64,000 nucleotides of DNA from Bacteroidota bacterium (GTDB lineage: Bacteria > Bacteroidota > Bacteroidia > Bacteroidales > Prolixibacteraceae), in NCBI GenBank assembly GCA_023251455.1, contig JAHEYT010000029.1, positions 62,001 to 126,000 on the forward strand, in the 5' to 3' direction. This document shows positions 9,078 to 17,936 of the stretch, piece by piece; positions within the stretch are counted from its first letter, which is position 1, and every line of letters begins with the position of its first letter. The translations under genes and the position numbers were made by a program. The notes beneath the pieces are model-generated. The model saw only the letters and a program-made list of their open reading frames with translations, was not told the origin of the DNA and did not search any database.

Positions 9078-9860
9078 ATGGTACAGGAAACTTTAAGAAT
9101 CGCGGTATTTCAATTCGATTTGGTTTGGGAAAATCCGGAAGCTAACCGGACTAAAATTAATGAATGGCTTCAGAAAGCGAATCGAAAAATGGATGTTGTT
9201 TTCCTTCCCGAAATGTTTTCAACCGGTTTTTCGATGAATGTGTCAGAGCTTGCCGAACCGATGGATGGCGAAACAATAAAATGGATGAAAGACCGATGTG
9301 CCGAACATCAGCTCGCCTTGTGTGGAAGCCTTATCATTAAGGAGAACGATCAGTTTTTCAATCGTCTGGTATTTGTAGATCCTTCAGGAGAAATACAGCA
9401 TTACGACAAACGACACCTTTTTACCATGGCAGATGAAGAAAGTCATTTTCAGCAAGGAAAAGAACGCTTGATCGTAACCTATAACGGTTGGCGGATTTGC
9501 CCGTTGATTTGCTACGATCTGCGGTTCCCGGTCTGGGCCCGAAACCGGAATGAATACGATGTATTGGTTTATTCAGCAAACTGGCCCGAGTCGAGAACCG
9601 AGGTCTGGAATACCTTATTGAAAGCGCGGGCCATCGAAAATCAATCGTACGTGGTTGGCGCAAACAGGGTAGGAGTGGATGGAAGTCACATCCTTTATTC
9701 AGGAAATTCGCAATTAATCGATCCGAAAGGAACCCAACTTTCGGCGATTGCCGATCATCATAAGGGGATTGTCTATGCCGGATTTTCACATAGTGAATTG
9801 ATGGAATTCCGGAAGAGATTTCCGGTATTGGATGATGCTGATCAGTTTGTAATAAAATAA
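9078..9860 (+). CDS. Carbon-nitrogen hydrolase, omega-amidase (YafV/Nit2-like)
   Basis: 260 residues, the size of single-domain nitrilase-superfamily amidases. The catalytic triad is visible: Glu45 in FLPEMFSTGF, Lys111 in YDKRHLF and Cys145 in CYDLRFPVW. The FSTGF and RHLFTMADE signatures match the YafV/Nit2 branch, which hydrolyses 2-oxoglutaramate or 2-oxosuccinamate produced by glutamine transaminases and in some bacteria by the methionine-salvage transaminase. Cytosolic. No transaminase gene lies beside it. A 105-bp A/T-rich gap separates it from the B3/B4 gene. Confidence 0.9.
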   Translation: MVQETLRIAVFQFDLVWENPEANRTKINEWLQKANRKMDVVFLPEMFSTGFSMNVSELAEPMDGETIKWMKDRCAEHQLALCGSLIIKENDQFFNRLVFVDPSGEIQHYDKRHLFTMADEESHFQQGKERLIVTYNGWRICPLICYDLRFPVWARNRNEYDVLVYSANWPESRTEVWNTLLKARAIENQSYVVGANRVGVDGSHILYSGNSQLIDPKGTQLSAIADHHKGIVYAGFSHSELMEFRKRFPVLDDADQFVIK

Positions 9861-9983
9861 TCTGTCTGTAAGTATTTGATAGTGTTTTGTTTGAATATTT
9901 GTCCATGGATAAGGATTAATAATCCATAGCTGTTTGTTAATGATTTTTCAAATTGCGTCAACTAAATTAAACGACAGAATTAA

Positions 9984-11927
9984 ATGAAACTGTTTTTATC
10001 TCTTGCGCTCGTCGCACTTTCCCTCACTGTATTTTCAAAAGATTACAAAGTTACTTCGCCTGATGGCCAGATTGCGGTAACCGTTTCAGTCGATACACAG
10101 ATCAAGTGGTCGGCTACAGTCAATAACCAGGCTATTTTTACCAACAATACGTTGAGCCTCGATTTAGGAACCTCGGTTTTGGGAACAAACCCTAAACTGG
10201 TTTCTGCGAAAAATACTTCGGTAAAATCTGTTGTGCAAACAGTTGTTGCCGTTAAATCGAAAACCATTGACAATACCTATAACCAACTAAACCTGGTATT
10301 CAAACCAAATTATGCTGTCAGTTTCCGCGTGTTCGATAATGGTGTTGCTTACCGTTTCGAAACCAGTTTGAAGGAAAACATTACTGTAAAGAATGAAGAA
10401 ATTGGCCTCAATTTCGCCGGTGATTACGGAGTCTTATTTCCTGAAGAAGAAACGCTTTATTCGCATTATGAGAGGTTGTACCTCGATCAAAAGATTAGCT
10501 CGCTTCAGGCCGGAAGGTTTTCCTCCCTTCCTACATTGGTGAAAGCCGACAACAACATTAAAATCGGGATCACTGAAGCCGACTTGTTCGACTATCCTTG
10601 TTTGTTTTTGGAAGCTACCGGTAAAGCGGCATTTAAAAGCAAATATCCAAAAGTTATCCTGAAGGCCGATCCGAAAGGTGACCGCGAAATTCAGAACATT
10701 CAGGAAGCTGACTACATTGCAAAAACTTCAGGAACACGTACATTTCCCTGGCGCGTTTTCATGATCAGCACCGAAGATGCAAGGTTAGTTGAAAATCAGA
10801 TGGTTTTTCTTCTTTCCAGAGAATGTAAACTGGCCGAAACCAGCTGGATTAAACCCGGTTTGGTGGCATGGGACTGGTGGAACGAAAACAATGTTTACGG
10901 TGTTGATTTCAAAGCCGGACTGGACACAAAGACCTACAAATATTACATCGATTTTGCTTCGAAAAACAATATTCCTTATATCATCCTTGATGAAGGTTGG
11001 ACCAAATCGACCACCAACATTAAAGAAGCTAATCCCGATCTGAATATTCAGGAATTAATTGCCTACGGAAAGTCGAAAAATGTTGACATTATTCTTTGGT
11101 GTCTATGGAACCCGCTTGATGCTGATATGGATGCTATTTTGGACATTTACGCCAAGTGGGGAGCCAAAGGAATTAAGACTGATTTCATGGCCCGTTCGGA
11201 GCAATACATGGTCAATTTTTACGAACGTACGGCTAAAGCTTGTGCCGACCGTAAATTATTGGTCGATTTTCACGGAGCTTTCAAGCCTTCAGGAATGGCC
11301 AGAGCGTACCCCAATATCATCAATCACGAAGGTGTAAAAGGGATGGAAAACACCAAATGGAGCAAAGATATCACTCCTGAACATGATGTGACATTGTGTT
11401 TTACGCGTATGCTCGCCGGTCCAATGGATTTTACTCCCGGAGCCATGCATAATAAGAATGAAAAAGATTATTCGATCAGCTTCTCGAACCCAATGAGTTT
11501 GGGAACACGATGCCATCAGGTCGCGATGTATGTTTGTTATGATGCACCGGTGCAGATGCTTTGCGATAGTCCGTCGAATTATTATAAGGAAACTGAAACC
11601 ACATCGTTCATCAGTAAAATGCCAACGGTTTGGGACGAAACGAAAGTTCTGGATGCCAAAGTTGGAGATTACATCCTGATGGCGCGCCACAAAGACAACA
11701 ACTGGTATTTGGGCGCCATGACCGACTGGACAGCTCGTTCGCTAAACATTGATTTCTCTTTTCTGGGTGATGGAACCTACGAAATTGAAATTATGCAGGA
11801 TGGAATTAATGCCGAAAAAAGTGGAAACGATTATAAACGAATTGTGAAACAAGTCACTAAAGCCGATAAGATCAAAATTGATCTGGCAAAGGGTGGTGGC
11901 TGGGCTGCAATTTGCAAGAAAATATAA
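9984..11927 (+). CDS. Secreted GH97 glycosidase (alpha-galactosidase or alpha-glucosidase)
   Basis: 647 residues with a signal peptide (first ~19). The N-terminal beta-sandwich starts at the KVTSPDGQIAVTV motif typical of GH97; the TIM barrel includes WDWWNENN, ILDEGW and GIKTDFM; a beta domain ends the chain. Asp400 in KTDFM occupies the position of the nucleophile in retaining GH97 enzymes (BtGH97b, an alpha-galactosidase), while inverting SusB-type enzymes lack this Asp. Glu449 in NHEGV is the likely acid/base. A retaining alpha-galactosidase is therefore favoured by inference. It stands outside both Sus loci and ends with a terminator at 12064. Confidence 0.88.
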   Translation: MKLFLSLALVALSLTVFSKDYKVTSPDGQIAVTVSVDTQIKWSATVNNQAIFTNNTLSLDLGTSVLGTNPKLVSAKNTSVKSVVQTVVAVKSKTIDNTYNQLNLVFKPNYAVSFRVFDNGVAYRFETSLKENITVKNEEIGLNFAGDYGVLFPEEETLYSHYERLYLDQKISSLQAGRFSSLPTLVKADNNIKIGITEADLFDYPCLFLEATGKAAFKSKYPKVILKADPKGDREIQNIQEADYIAKTSGTRTFPWRVFMISTEDARLVENQMVFLLSRECKLAETSWIKPGLVAWDWWNENNVYGVDFKAGLDTKTYKYYIDFASKNNIPYIILDEGWTKSTTNIKEANPDLNIQELIAYGKSKNVDIILWCLWNPLDADMDAILDIYAKWGAKGIKTDFMARSEQYMVNFYERTAKACADRKLLVDFHGAFKPSGMARAYPNIINHEGVKGMENTKWSKDITPEHDVTLCFTRMLAGPMDFTPGAMHNKNEKDYSISFSNPMSLGTRCHQVAMYVCYDAPVQMLCDSPSNYYKETETTSFISKMPTVWDETKVLDAKVGDYILMARHKDNNWYLGAMTDWTARSLNIDFSFLGDGTYEIEIMQDGINAEKSGNDYKRIVKQVTKADKIKIDLAKGGGWAAICKKI

Positions 11928-12063
11928 TTGAAAAGTCATTTGTAGTAAGGGTTTTCCGAATTGCAATTGTCATTAAACCGTTCAACATTGAACCTTGATC
12001 TATACCAAATAAATTTAGTAATACCAGGAATTGCCTAAACCACCTGAAACACTAAATCGAAAG

Positions 12064-12097
12064 AAGGTCGCCAGAGTAAAATCGGGCGGCCTTTTTA
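12064..12097 (+). terminator. Intrinsic terminator after the GH97 gene
   Basis: The stem AAGGTCGCC / GGCGGCCTT (one G-T pair) is followed by a T-rich run (TTTTTAAATTT). It lies 137 bp past the GH97 stop codon. Confidence 0.75.
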
Positions 12098-12149
12098 AAT
12101 TTCTGTAGGATTTGATATTTTTCCTTTTAATTTTCGTTTTTTAAAGACA

Positions 12150-12222
12150 CTGAAACAAGTTCAGGGTGACTCTCCATTTATTGGTATTTCGTGATCGAAG
12201 CGTCATGCTGAACTTGTTTCAG
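12150..12222. repeat. Interspersed palindromic (REP-like) element
   Basis: Two 21-nt arms, CTGAAACAAGTTCAGGGTGAC and its near-complement, match at 19 of 21 positions and surround a 31-nt centre. The GTCATGCTGAACTTGTTTCAG arm is, as far as I recall, a sequence type scattered in many Bacteroidota genomes. It lies between the GH97 terminator and the blaI-like control region and encodes nothing. Confidence 0.7.
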
Positions 12223-12265
12223 CATCTCAATCAAATAATGGAATATTCGAAATATTTTATATCAA

Positions 12266-12297
12266 CTAATTATTTAGTTTGAAAACTAAAATATTAG
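12266..12297. promoter_or_regulatory. BlaI-type operator pair 1
   Basis: Two dyads of the form CTAA-N4-TTAG (CTAATTATTTAG at 12266 and CTAAAATATTAG at 12286) are spaced exactly 20 bp start to start, about two helical turns. The -33 TTTG of a candidate promoter lies between them. The blaI-like gene lies downstream, so autorepression is likely. Confidence 0.65.
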
Positions 12298-12308
12298 TTA
12301 TATATTTG
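12278..12308 (+). promoter_or_regulatory. Candidate promoter of the blaI-M56 operon
   Basis: TTTG at 12278-12281 and TATATTTG at 12301-12308 match the Bacteroidota -33 TTTG and -7 TAnnTTTG boxes with a 19-bp spacer. The elements overlap operator pair 1, so a bound repressor would block sigma-factor access. Transcription would begin near 12315, giving a leader of about 175 nt. Confidence 0.6.
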
Positions 12309-12409
12309 TTTTGGATATCCAATCAACTGATAAGTGGTGAGTTGGAACTGATCATTCCGATTCCCAGATTAAGTTGAAAGTAGTTGATCTTTTTTTTTGT
12401 CTTTTATAA

Positions 12410-12441
12410 CTAATTTATTAGTTGACGAACTAATTTGTTAG
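12410..12441. promoter_or_regulatory. BlaI-type operator pair 2
   Basis: Two further CTAA-N4-TTAG dyads (CTAATTTATTAG at 12410 and CTAATTTGTTAG at 12430), again 20 bp apart and 144 bp downstream of the first pair. Identical geometry in both pairs argues against chance A/T-richness. They end 48 bp before the repressor start codon. Confidence 0.65.
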
Positions 12442-12489
12442 TTTTTGGCAAGATGTTTGTGGGAAAAATCTGAATTTAAACCGATTGTC

Positions 12490-12876
12490 ATGAAGGAATT
12501 AACCAAGGCTGAAGAACAAATTATGCAGGAATTGTGGACGCTCGAAAAAGCTTTTGTAAAAGAAATTGTCGACAAGCTTCCCGAGCCAAAACCTGCATAC
12601 AACACGGTTTCTACCATTATCCGTATTCTGGAAAAGAAAGGGTTTGTCGACCATTACGCGTATGGAAAAACTCACCAGTATTTTCCGCTGATCAGCAAAA
12701 CGGATTACACGAAATCGTACTTTAAAAATTTCCTCAGCGGTTATTTCAGTAATTCATTTCAGGAAATGGTTTCGTTTTTTGCCAAAGAAGACAAAATGAC
12801 CCTCTCAGAACTTGAAGAAATTATCAAGGAAGCAGGAAAAGATTTGGAACAGCAAAATCCTTCACCAAATGACTAG
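12490..12876 (+). CDS. BlaI/MecI/CopY-family transcriptional repressor
   Basis: 128 residues from the ATG at 12490; an upstream TTG at 12445 would add an unconserved 15-residue extension and lies directly against operator pair 2, so it is rejected. The winged-helix start KELTKAEEQIMQELW and the recognition segment YNTVSTIIRILEKKGFV are typical BlaI. Such repressors bind dyads as dimers and are released when the membrane M56 partner triggers their cleavage. The stop codon overlaps the start of the M56 gene by 8 bp (ATGACTAG), so the pair is translationally coupled. The signal sensed need not be a beta-lactam. Confidence 0.92.
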   Translation: MKELTKAEEQIMQELWTLEKAFVKEIVDKLPEPKPAYNTVSTIIRILEKKGFVDHYAYGKTHQYFPLISKTDYTKSYFKNFLSGYFSNSFQEMVSFFAKEDKMTLSELEEIIKEAGKDLEQQNPSPND

Positions 12877-14317
12877 CTTTGTCAATTACCTGATCGAATC
12901 GGGAATAAGCCTGAGCCTTTTCGCACTTGTTTATTTCCTGTTTTTAAGGCGTGAAACTTTTTTCAGCATTAACCGCTGGTTTCTGCTGGTTTCGATTGGT
13001 TTCTCCGCAGTTTTACCTCTGTTGCACATTCCGTTTTATACACCACAACCAACTGTTCTAGCCGAAGTTACCGTAACTCCATATGTCAATTTATTAAGTA
13101 CAATTACCATTTATGGAGCCGGTTTTACGCAAAGCGCCGAAACATTTGTTTTGACATACAGTTTGGTTGGGTATGCATATTTGATCGGTGTTATCCTTTT
13201 TTCAATCAAATTATTCATTCAGTTGTTCCAGGTTGGGCGGCTGATTAGGCAAAACAAGGTAACCGCTGAAGGTAAAATCAAATTGGTTATTTTGGATCGG
13301 GATTTAAGTCCGTTTTCTTTTCTGAATTACATTTTCGTGAGCAACAACCTGCAAAATACCACTGGATGGGAAAAAATGCTCGAACACGAACGGCAGCACA
13401 TCCGGCAGGGGCACACTTTTGACGTACTTCTGCTCGAAATTATTGCCATCGTTCAATGGTTTAATCCTTTCTTTTGGATGTTCAGGCGGGCTTTGCGCGA
13501 AAATCACGAATTTCTGGCCGATCAGGCCGTCATCTCTCATGGAACTGCACCTTCGTGGTATAAGCAGATCCTCATCAATCAGTACGTTGGCGACCAAATC
13601 GTAATAGCCAATAACTTCAACTATTCGTTAATTAAAATCCGAATCAAAATGATGTCAAAAATAAAATCCAGAAAAATTACCTATGCAAAAATATTGCTGG
13701 GTGTAATATTGGCCGGAAGCTTAACTGCTTCATTTGCCTTTGAACAAAAGAAATCAACAAGTATTCCACCGAATTCCGAAAAACAGACGAAAACAATTCT
13801 CGTTGACGGTCATAAAGTGCAAGTTTCAGGCGATGCCGCTGGAGTCGAGAAGCTAATGAATGCAATTTCCGAATCTGATGACTATAAATTAAAAACTGAT
13901 GCTGCATCGGGTCTGGTGACACTTGTGTCTAAAACTAACAAGGTTGAGGAGTTAACTGTGACAAGCTTAGCTACTCATGAAAAATCTGATATAGCTCAGG
14001 ATGAGGTATTTGTCGTGGTTGATGAAATGCCTGAATATCCTGGTGGACTTATGGCTTTAAGAACCTTTTTGGCTCAGTCCACTAAATACCCCATAGATGC
14101 TGTTAAAAAAGGCATTCAGGGCAAAGTCTATGTGAACTTTGTGGTTGAGAAGGATGGAACTGTTGGACTGGTTAAAATTGCAAGAGGTGTTTATCCTTCA
14201 TTGGATGCAGAAGCTATGCGTGTAGTGAAACTATTGACTAACTGGAAGCCTGGCAAGCAAAAAGGCAAAGATGTGCGGGTTTCGTTTACGGTTCCGATCA
14301 ATTTTGCACTTCAATAG
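12869..14317 (+). CDS. M56 (BlaR1-like) membrane peptidase with C-terminal TonB-like domain
   Basis: 482 residues from ATG 12869, which overlaps the end of the repressor gene; the frame is open further upstream but that part lies inside blaI. Transmembrane helices occur near 8-26, 37-54 and 97-118, and another near 277-293. The zinc motif HERQH (173-177) with downstream ENHEFLAD is the M56 signature. After a periplasmic linker, residues ~385-482 form a TonB C-terminal-like domain (PEYPGGLMALRTFL, then GKVYVNFVVEKDG). No penicillin-binding sensor domain is present, so the inducer is probably an envelope or nutrient signal. Likely mechanism: the peptidase inactivates the BlaI-like repressor (family knowledge). 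Confidence 0.88.
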   Translation: MTSFVNYLIESGISLSLFALVYFLFLRRETFFSINRWFLLVSIGFSAVLPLLHIPFYTPQPTVLAEVTVTPYVNLLSTITIYGAGFTQSAETFVLTYSLVGYAYLIGVILFSIKLFIQLFQVGRLIRQNKVTAEGKIKLVILDRDLSPFSFLNYIFVSNNLQNTTGWEKMLEHERQHIRQGHTFDVLLLEIIAIVQWFNPFFWMFRRALRENHEFLADQAVISHGTAPSWYKQILINQYVGDQIVIANNFNYSLIKIRIKMMSKIKSRKITYAKILLGVILAGSLTASFAFEQKKSTSIPPNSEKQTKTILVDGHKVQVSGDAAGVEKLMNAISESDDYKLKTDAASGLVTLVSKTNKVEELTVTSLATHEKSDIAQDEVFVVVDEMPEYPGGLMALRTFLAQSTKYPIDAVKKGIQGKVYVNFVVEKDGTVGLVKIARGVYPSLDAEAMRVVKLLTNWKPGKQKGKDVRVSFTVPINFALQ

Positions 14318-14329
14318 ATGAGATTATAT

Positions 14330-14356
14330 GCCCGGAAATCCACTTATTTTCCGGGC
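14330..14356 (+). terminator. Hairpin after the M56 gene
   Basis: GCCCGGAAA / TTTTCCGGGC form a 9-bp stem with an 8-nt loop, 13 bp past the M56 stop codon. There is no T run behind it, so termination is probably partial or the hairpin serves as an RNA-stabilising end. Confidence 0.5.
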
Positions 14357-14386
14357 TTCATCAACTAAACTTTAACCCATTGAGCC

Positions 14387-15625
14387 ATGTTCAGAAAATG
14401 GATTGCATTGCTTCTCTGGGCAGTTCCATTTACTTGTGCTGCTCAAAATATTGATCTGTTAATCCTGAATAAAAATTACAACGAAGCGCTTTCGCAAATC
14501 AGGAAGAATCTTGAAGTTCGTCCCGATGCTGAATTGTACTTTAAGCAGGGATTGATTTACAGGCAATTGTCGAAACCTTTGTATGCAGAACGTTCGTTTG
14601 AAAACTCGATTTCACTGGATTCGACAAACAGCAAATATCTGGCTGAATATGCTGATTTACTGACTGAGTTTGGAAATCCGTACAAGGCAGTTACCTATTA
14701 TCAGCGTGCCGCTGATCATTCAATCGAAGACTTTAACCTGAAATATAAGCTTGGCCGGGCTTTTATGAATATCGAAAATTATCAGAAAGCTTATGATGTT
14801 TTTACGATGATCAGGTTCAAGGATTCGACCAATGTGGTTTACAACAAACAATTGGGACTGGTAGCGCTTCGTACCGGGAAAATTAATCAGGCCATCGATA
14901 TGTTCGAATCGGTACTGGAATATAATCCGAACGATTTTAGCACCTATGTGAATCTGATTTCATCGTATTCGCAAATCAAAGATGCTGTTCATCTTGTTCG
15001 AACGGTGGATAGGGCATTGTATTTCTTTCCTGAAAATCCGGCTATTCTGCTCCGTGGAGCCAACTCGTTGTATGCTTTAGCTGAATATGAAGAAGCAAAA
15101 CCTTTCTACGAACACTACCTTGCCAGAAACGATTCGGTTATGGATGTGATTAAAAATTACGGGATTACGCTCTATTTCTGCAAAGAACCGGAAAAAGCAA
15201 TCAGCCTGCTTGAAACCTATTTTTACCAGGATCCGGATGAGGCTTATGTGAATTTTTATTTAGGCCTTGCTTATCGGGATATTGGAAATCTTTCGCGCAG
15301 TGCCGAATTTCTGGAGATGGCTGTCGCTAGTGCCCAGCCTGTTTATCTGGCTGAAATGTGCCACCATTTGGGCAAAGTTTATGGCTTAAACCGAGAGTTT
15401 GAATTGTCGATAAAAGCCTTGCAAAAAGCATTCTATTTCAACAATAAGAAGGTAGAGTTATTGTGTGAAATTGCCAGGACCTACGAGGAATTCAATTCAG
15501 ATAAAAAATTAGCGCTTAATTATTACAGCCAATATCTGAAGGAAGCTGGCGATAGTGCTGTAAATGCTGAATATGCCCAGGAAAGAATAAGTAAGATAAA
15601 GAAAGGAATGTATCACCTTAAATAA
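14387..15625 (+). CDS. Secreted tetratricopeptide-repeat protein
   Basis: 412 residues with a Sec signal peptide (MFRKWIALLLWAVPFTCAAQ). The rest is a run of about ten TPR-like helix pairs, with recognisable units such as SKYLAEYADLLTEFGNPYKAV, then YKLGRAFMNIENYQKAYDVF, and a later one ending CHHLGKVYGLNREFELSIKAL. TPR solenoids act as protein-protein scaffolds; a periplasmic location is expected. It follows the repressor-peptidase pair by 69 bp with a hairpin between, so it may belong to the same induced unit, though that is an inference. The partner is unknown. Confidence 0.85.
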   Translation: MFRKWIALLLWAVPFTCAAQNIDLLILNKNYNEALSQIRKNLEVRPDAELYFKQGLIYRQLSKPLYAERSFENSISLDSTNSKYLAEYADLLTEFGNPYKAVTYYQRAADHSIEDFNLKYKLGRAFMNIENYQKAYDVFTMIRFKDSTNVVYNKQLGLVALRTGKINQAIDMFESVLEYNPNDFSTYVNLISSYSQIKDAVHLVRTVDRALYFFPENPAILLRGANSLYALAEYEEAKPFYEHYLARNDSVMDVIKNYGITLYFCKEPEKAISLLETYFYQDPDEAYVNFYLGLAYRDIGNLSRSAEFLEMAVASAQPVYLAEMCHHLGKVYGLNREFELSIKALQKAFYFNNKKVELLCEIARTYEEFNSDKKLALNYYSQYLKEAGDSAVNAEYAQERISKIKKGMYHLK

Positions 15626-15626
15626 T

Positions 15627-15688
15627 AACCACATAGACACATAGTTCACATAGAAATTAAAATTTCAAAACTATGTGTCTATGTGGTT
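15627..15688. terminator. Perfect 20-bp inverted repeat, bidirectional terminator
   Basis: AACCACATAGACACATAGTT at 15627-15646 is repeated as its exact complement at 15669-15688, with a 22-nt centre. It lies exactly between the converging TPR and GH92 genes and could fold on either transcript. The centre is A/T-rich. Confidence 0.75.
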
Positions 15689-15692
15689 GATA

Positions 15693-17936
15693 CTAATTCG
15701 AGAACTTTAGTTTTCCGCCTTTCCGGATGTCTTCATGTTTCAGTACAAACGGAATTTCTGTTCCATCCAATTCTACCTTTTTGAATGTTTTATATGTGTC
15801 AGGATCGCTCTGGCTGATTGTGAACTTTCCGCCCGGATAATATTTCGGGTTCAGGTTCAGTTTCACTTCGTTGAAAACAGGCGATGAAACCTGGTATTCG
15901 CCCGATCCGGGAGATACCGGATAAAATCCCATGGCCGAAAATGCATACCAGGCCGACATTTGTCCGGAGTCGTCGTTGCCCGGAATTCCGCCATCGAAGT
16001 TATTGTATTCAGATGCCATAATGTTTTTCACCGTTTTCTGAGTTGTAGCGAAATCGCCTAAGAAATTATACAGATACGGAATGTGGTGGCAAGGTTCGTT
16101 GGCATGCCAATACTCTCCGGTGCTGAAAAGTTCATCTAATTTTTCGCGAACCAGGTTTTCATCGCCAATCAGTTCGAACAATCCGGGTACATCCTGCGGA
16201 ACAAACCACATGTGTTGCAATGGTGTTCCTTCGGTGAGGTACGAGGCGCGCGCTGTTGGATTGTAATTTGGGCTCCAGGTGCCGTCAATAAAGCGACCAC
16301 GCATGCTTTTTGTTTCATTGTCGAAAACCAGTTGATAGTTTTTGGCGTGTTTGGCTAAAATCTGTGCATCTTCCGTTTTTCCATATTTTTCGGCCACTTT
16401 TGAAAGTACAAAATCGGTCATCGAATATTCGAGCGTGCGCGAAGTCTGTTCGTTTTTATGAAAAGCTTCCTTGATGCTATCTTCCAGCGGAATATAGCCA
16501 TACTGAAGATACGATTTCATTCCACGTCGACCTTTTCCGTTCTTGAAATCTTCGCCTTCCGAAACTTCGAATGCATTTTTTCGCATATACGGATAAGCTT
16601 TGTCAATATTAATGTCGAAACCTTTCAGGTAAGCATCGCCAAGTACGGTATTGGCTTGGTCGCCAACCATAGCCGAAGTGTAACTGTTCCACATTGGGAA
16701 AATAGGCATCCAGCCGCCTTGCTCTGCCTTCAATACCAGCGATTTCATCATGTCTTCGAACTTATCAGGAGCAAGCAGGCTTACAAGCGGAAGCTGAGCC
16801 CTGAAAGTATCCCACAGCGAAAAATCGTCGTAATAAACATGTCCTTTTTCCATTTTCTGAATCGATTTATTGCCATCGAAGGAAGGGTAGGAGCCATCAA
16901 CATCGCTGAAGGTGCGTGGATAAAGCATCGAATGGTAAAGTGCCGTGTAAAAATTGGTATAGTCTTCTTTCTTTCCGCCTTTTAACTCAACAGCCGATAA
17001 TGCTTCATTCCAGATTTGTTCGGTTTCAGTCCGGGTCTTTTTAAAATCCCAATGAGGTATTTCCGCATCAAGGTTTGCACGTGCTGCCTCAATACTTGTA
17101 AACGAAGTTCCAACTTTAGCCTGAATCACATCGTCTTTTTTGATCTTAAATGCAGCATATGCTCCAATATCTGGTTTTCCTGAAATTTCAGTTTCCTGTT
17201 TGTGATCTTCCATCTGCATATAGCAACCGTAGCTATCCAACGGTTTTTCAAATCTGACGACAAAATAACCGCTGAATCCTGCCGGTTGTCCCCAACCCTG
17301 ATAAATTCGGTGTACCGGATTGTATCCGTAAATTTCACGTTTTTCAGGATCAACTTTAATGTAGCCCTGACCTTCGTCGCTGTTTGGAGTAATTACGATC
17401 TTAGCATCAGTATCTTCAATGTATGAGAACCTGAAGAAGCCGGAGCGGGCAGTACCTGTGATTTCAACGAAAACCAGATTTTGCTGCATGAGCAGGCATG
17501 AATAATATGCTGGAGTTGATACTTCACTTTCTTTGTTGTAATCGCACATCCGGTCGGTGGCAAATGTTTTTAAATAGCCGGTTTCAGGCATAATCGTAAA
17601 GCTTCCGTAATCCTGAGTACACGAGCCTCCAAGCCAATGCGAGCCTCTGAAACCCTGAATTCCTTTTCCGCCGAAATAATACGGCGAAACACACTTGTTT
17701 TCAGTATCGCGTGTTTGAGGTGTCCATTGGGTCATCCCAAAAGGTGTTGAAACGGCCGGAATGTCCTGAACCCAGGCTTCGGAGCCCTGACTGTGTTTTA
17801 CTGCATTTGGTCCGGATGATAGGCCAGTTCCAATAAGTGGGTTAACAAATTGAATAAGGTTTTCGGCTTTCTTCTGGCAGCCGGTAAATGTGATTAGGGT
17901 TGTCAGCGCTACTGACAAAAGAAACTTGTTTGTCAT
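15693..17936 (-). CDS. GH92 alpha-mannosidase lipoprotein
   Basis: 747 residues. A lipoprotein signal ends at Cys20 (TFTGC). The GH92 N-terminal domain begins at VNPLIGTG and includes GFRGSHWLGG; the catalytic (alpha/alpha)6 domain has NEPCHHIPYLYNF, with Glu614 as likely general acid, and GNDDSGQMSAWY, with Asp655/Asp656 as likely base. GH92 enzymes are calcium-dependent inverting exo-alpha-mannosidases acting on N-glycans or yeast mannan; the linkage cannot be told. The protein is probably attached to the outer or periplasmic face of a membrane. It stands alone, divergent from the small secreted-protein gene at 18304. Confidence 0.92.
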   Translation of the reverse strand: MTNKFLLSVALTTLITFTGCQKKAENLIQFVNPLIGTGLSSGPNAVKHSQGSEAWVQDIPAVSTPFGMTQWTPQTRDTENKCVSPYYFGGKGIQGFRGSHWLGGSCTQDYGSFTIMPETGYLKTFATDRMCDYNKESEVSTPAYYSCLLMQQNLVFVEITGTARSGFFRFSYIEDTDAKIVITPNSDEGQGYIKVDPEKREIYGYNPVHRIYQGWGQPAGFSGYFVVRFEKPLDSYGCYMQMEDHKQETEISGKPDIGAYAAFKIKKDDVIQAKVGTSFTSIEAARANLDAEIPHWDFKKTRTETEQIWNEALSAVELKGGKKEDYTNFYTALYHSMLYPRTFSDVDGSYPSFDGNKSIQKMEKGHVYYDDFSLWDTFRAQLPLVSLLAPDKFEDMMKSLVLKAEQGGWMPIFPMWNSYTSAMVGDQANTVLGDAYLKGFDINIDKAYPYMRKNAFEVSEGEDFKNGKGRRGMKSYLQYGYIPLEDSIKEAFHKNEQTSRTLEYSMTDFVLSKVAEKYGKTEDAQILAKHAKNYQLVFDNETKSMRGRFIDGTWSPNYNPTARASYLTEGTPLQHMWFVPQDVPGLFELIGDENLVREKLDELFSTGEYWHANEPCHHIPYLYNFLGDFATTQKTVKNIMASEYNNFDGGIPGNDDSGQMSAWYAFSAMGFYPVSPGSGEYQVSSPVFNEVKLNLNPKYYPGGKFTISQSDPDTYKTFKKVELDGTEIPFVLKHEDIRKGGKLKFSN

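Noticed and set aside
12445-12489. N-terminal extension of the BlaI-like repressor from a TTG codon
   Set aside because: The extension is not BlaI-like and starts against an operator; the ATG at 12490 gives the normal family length.
12812-12868. N-terminal extension of the M56 peptidase
   Set aside because: It lies wholly within the repressor gene; the start at 12869 gives the usual overlapping start/stop and begins just before the first membrane helix.
12490-14317. Beta-lactam resistance operon (blaI-blaR1), with the MBL gene at 50881 as resistance enzyme
   Set aside because: The M56 protein lacks a penicillin-sensor domain, no beta-lactamase lies beside it, and the MBL-fold gene sits in an esterase operon 37 kb away.
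16458-16985. 175-codon plus-strand ORF within the GH92 gene
   Set aside because: Antisense to a conserved catalytic region; composition is not protein-like.
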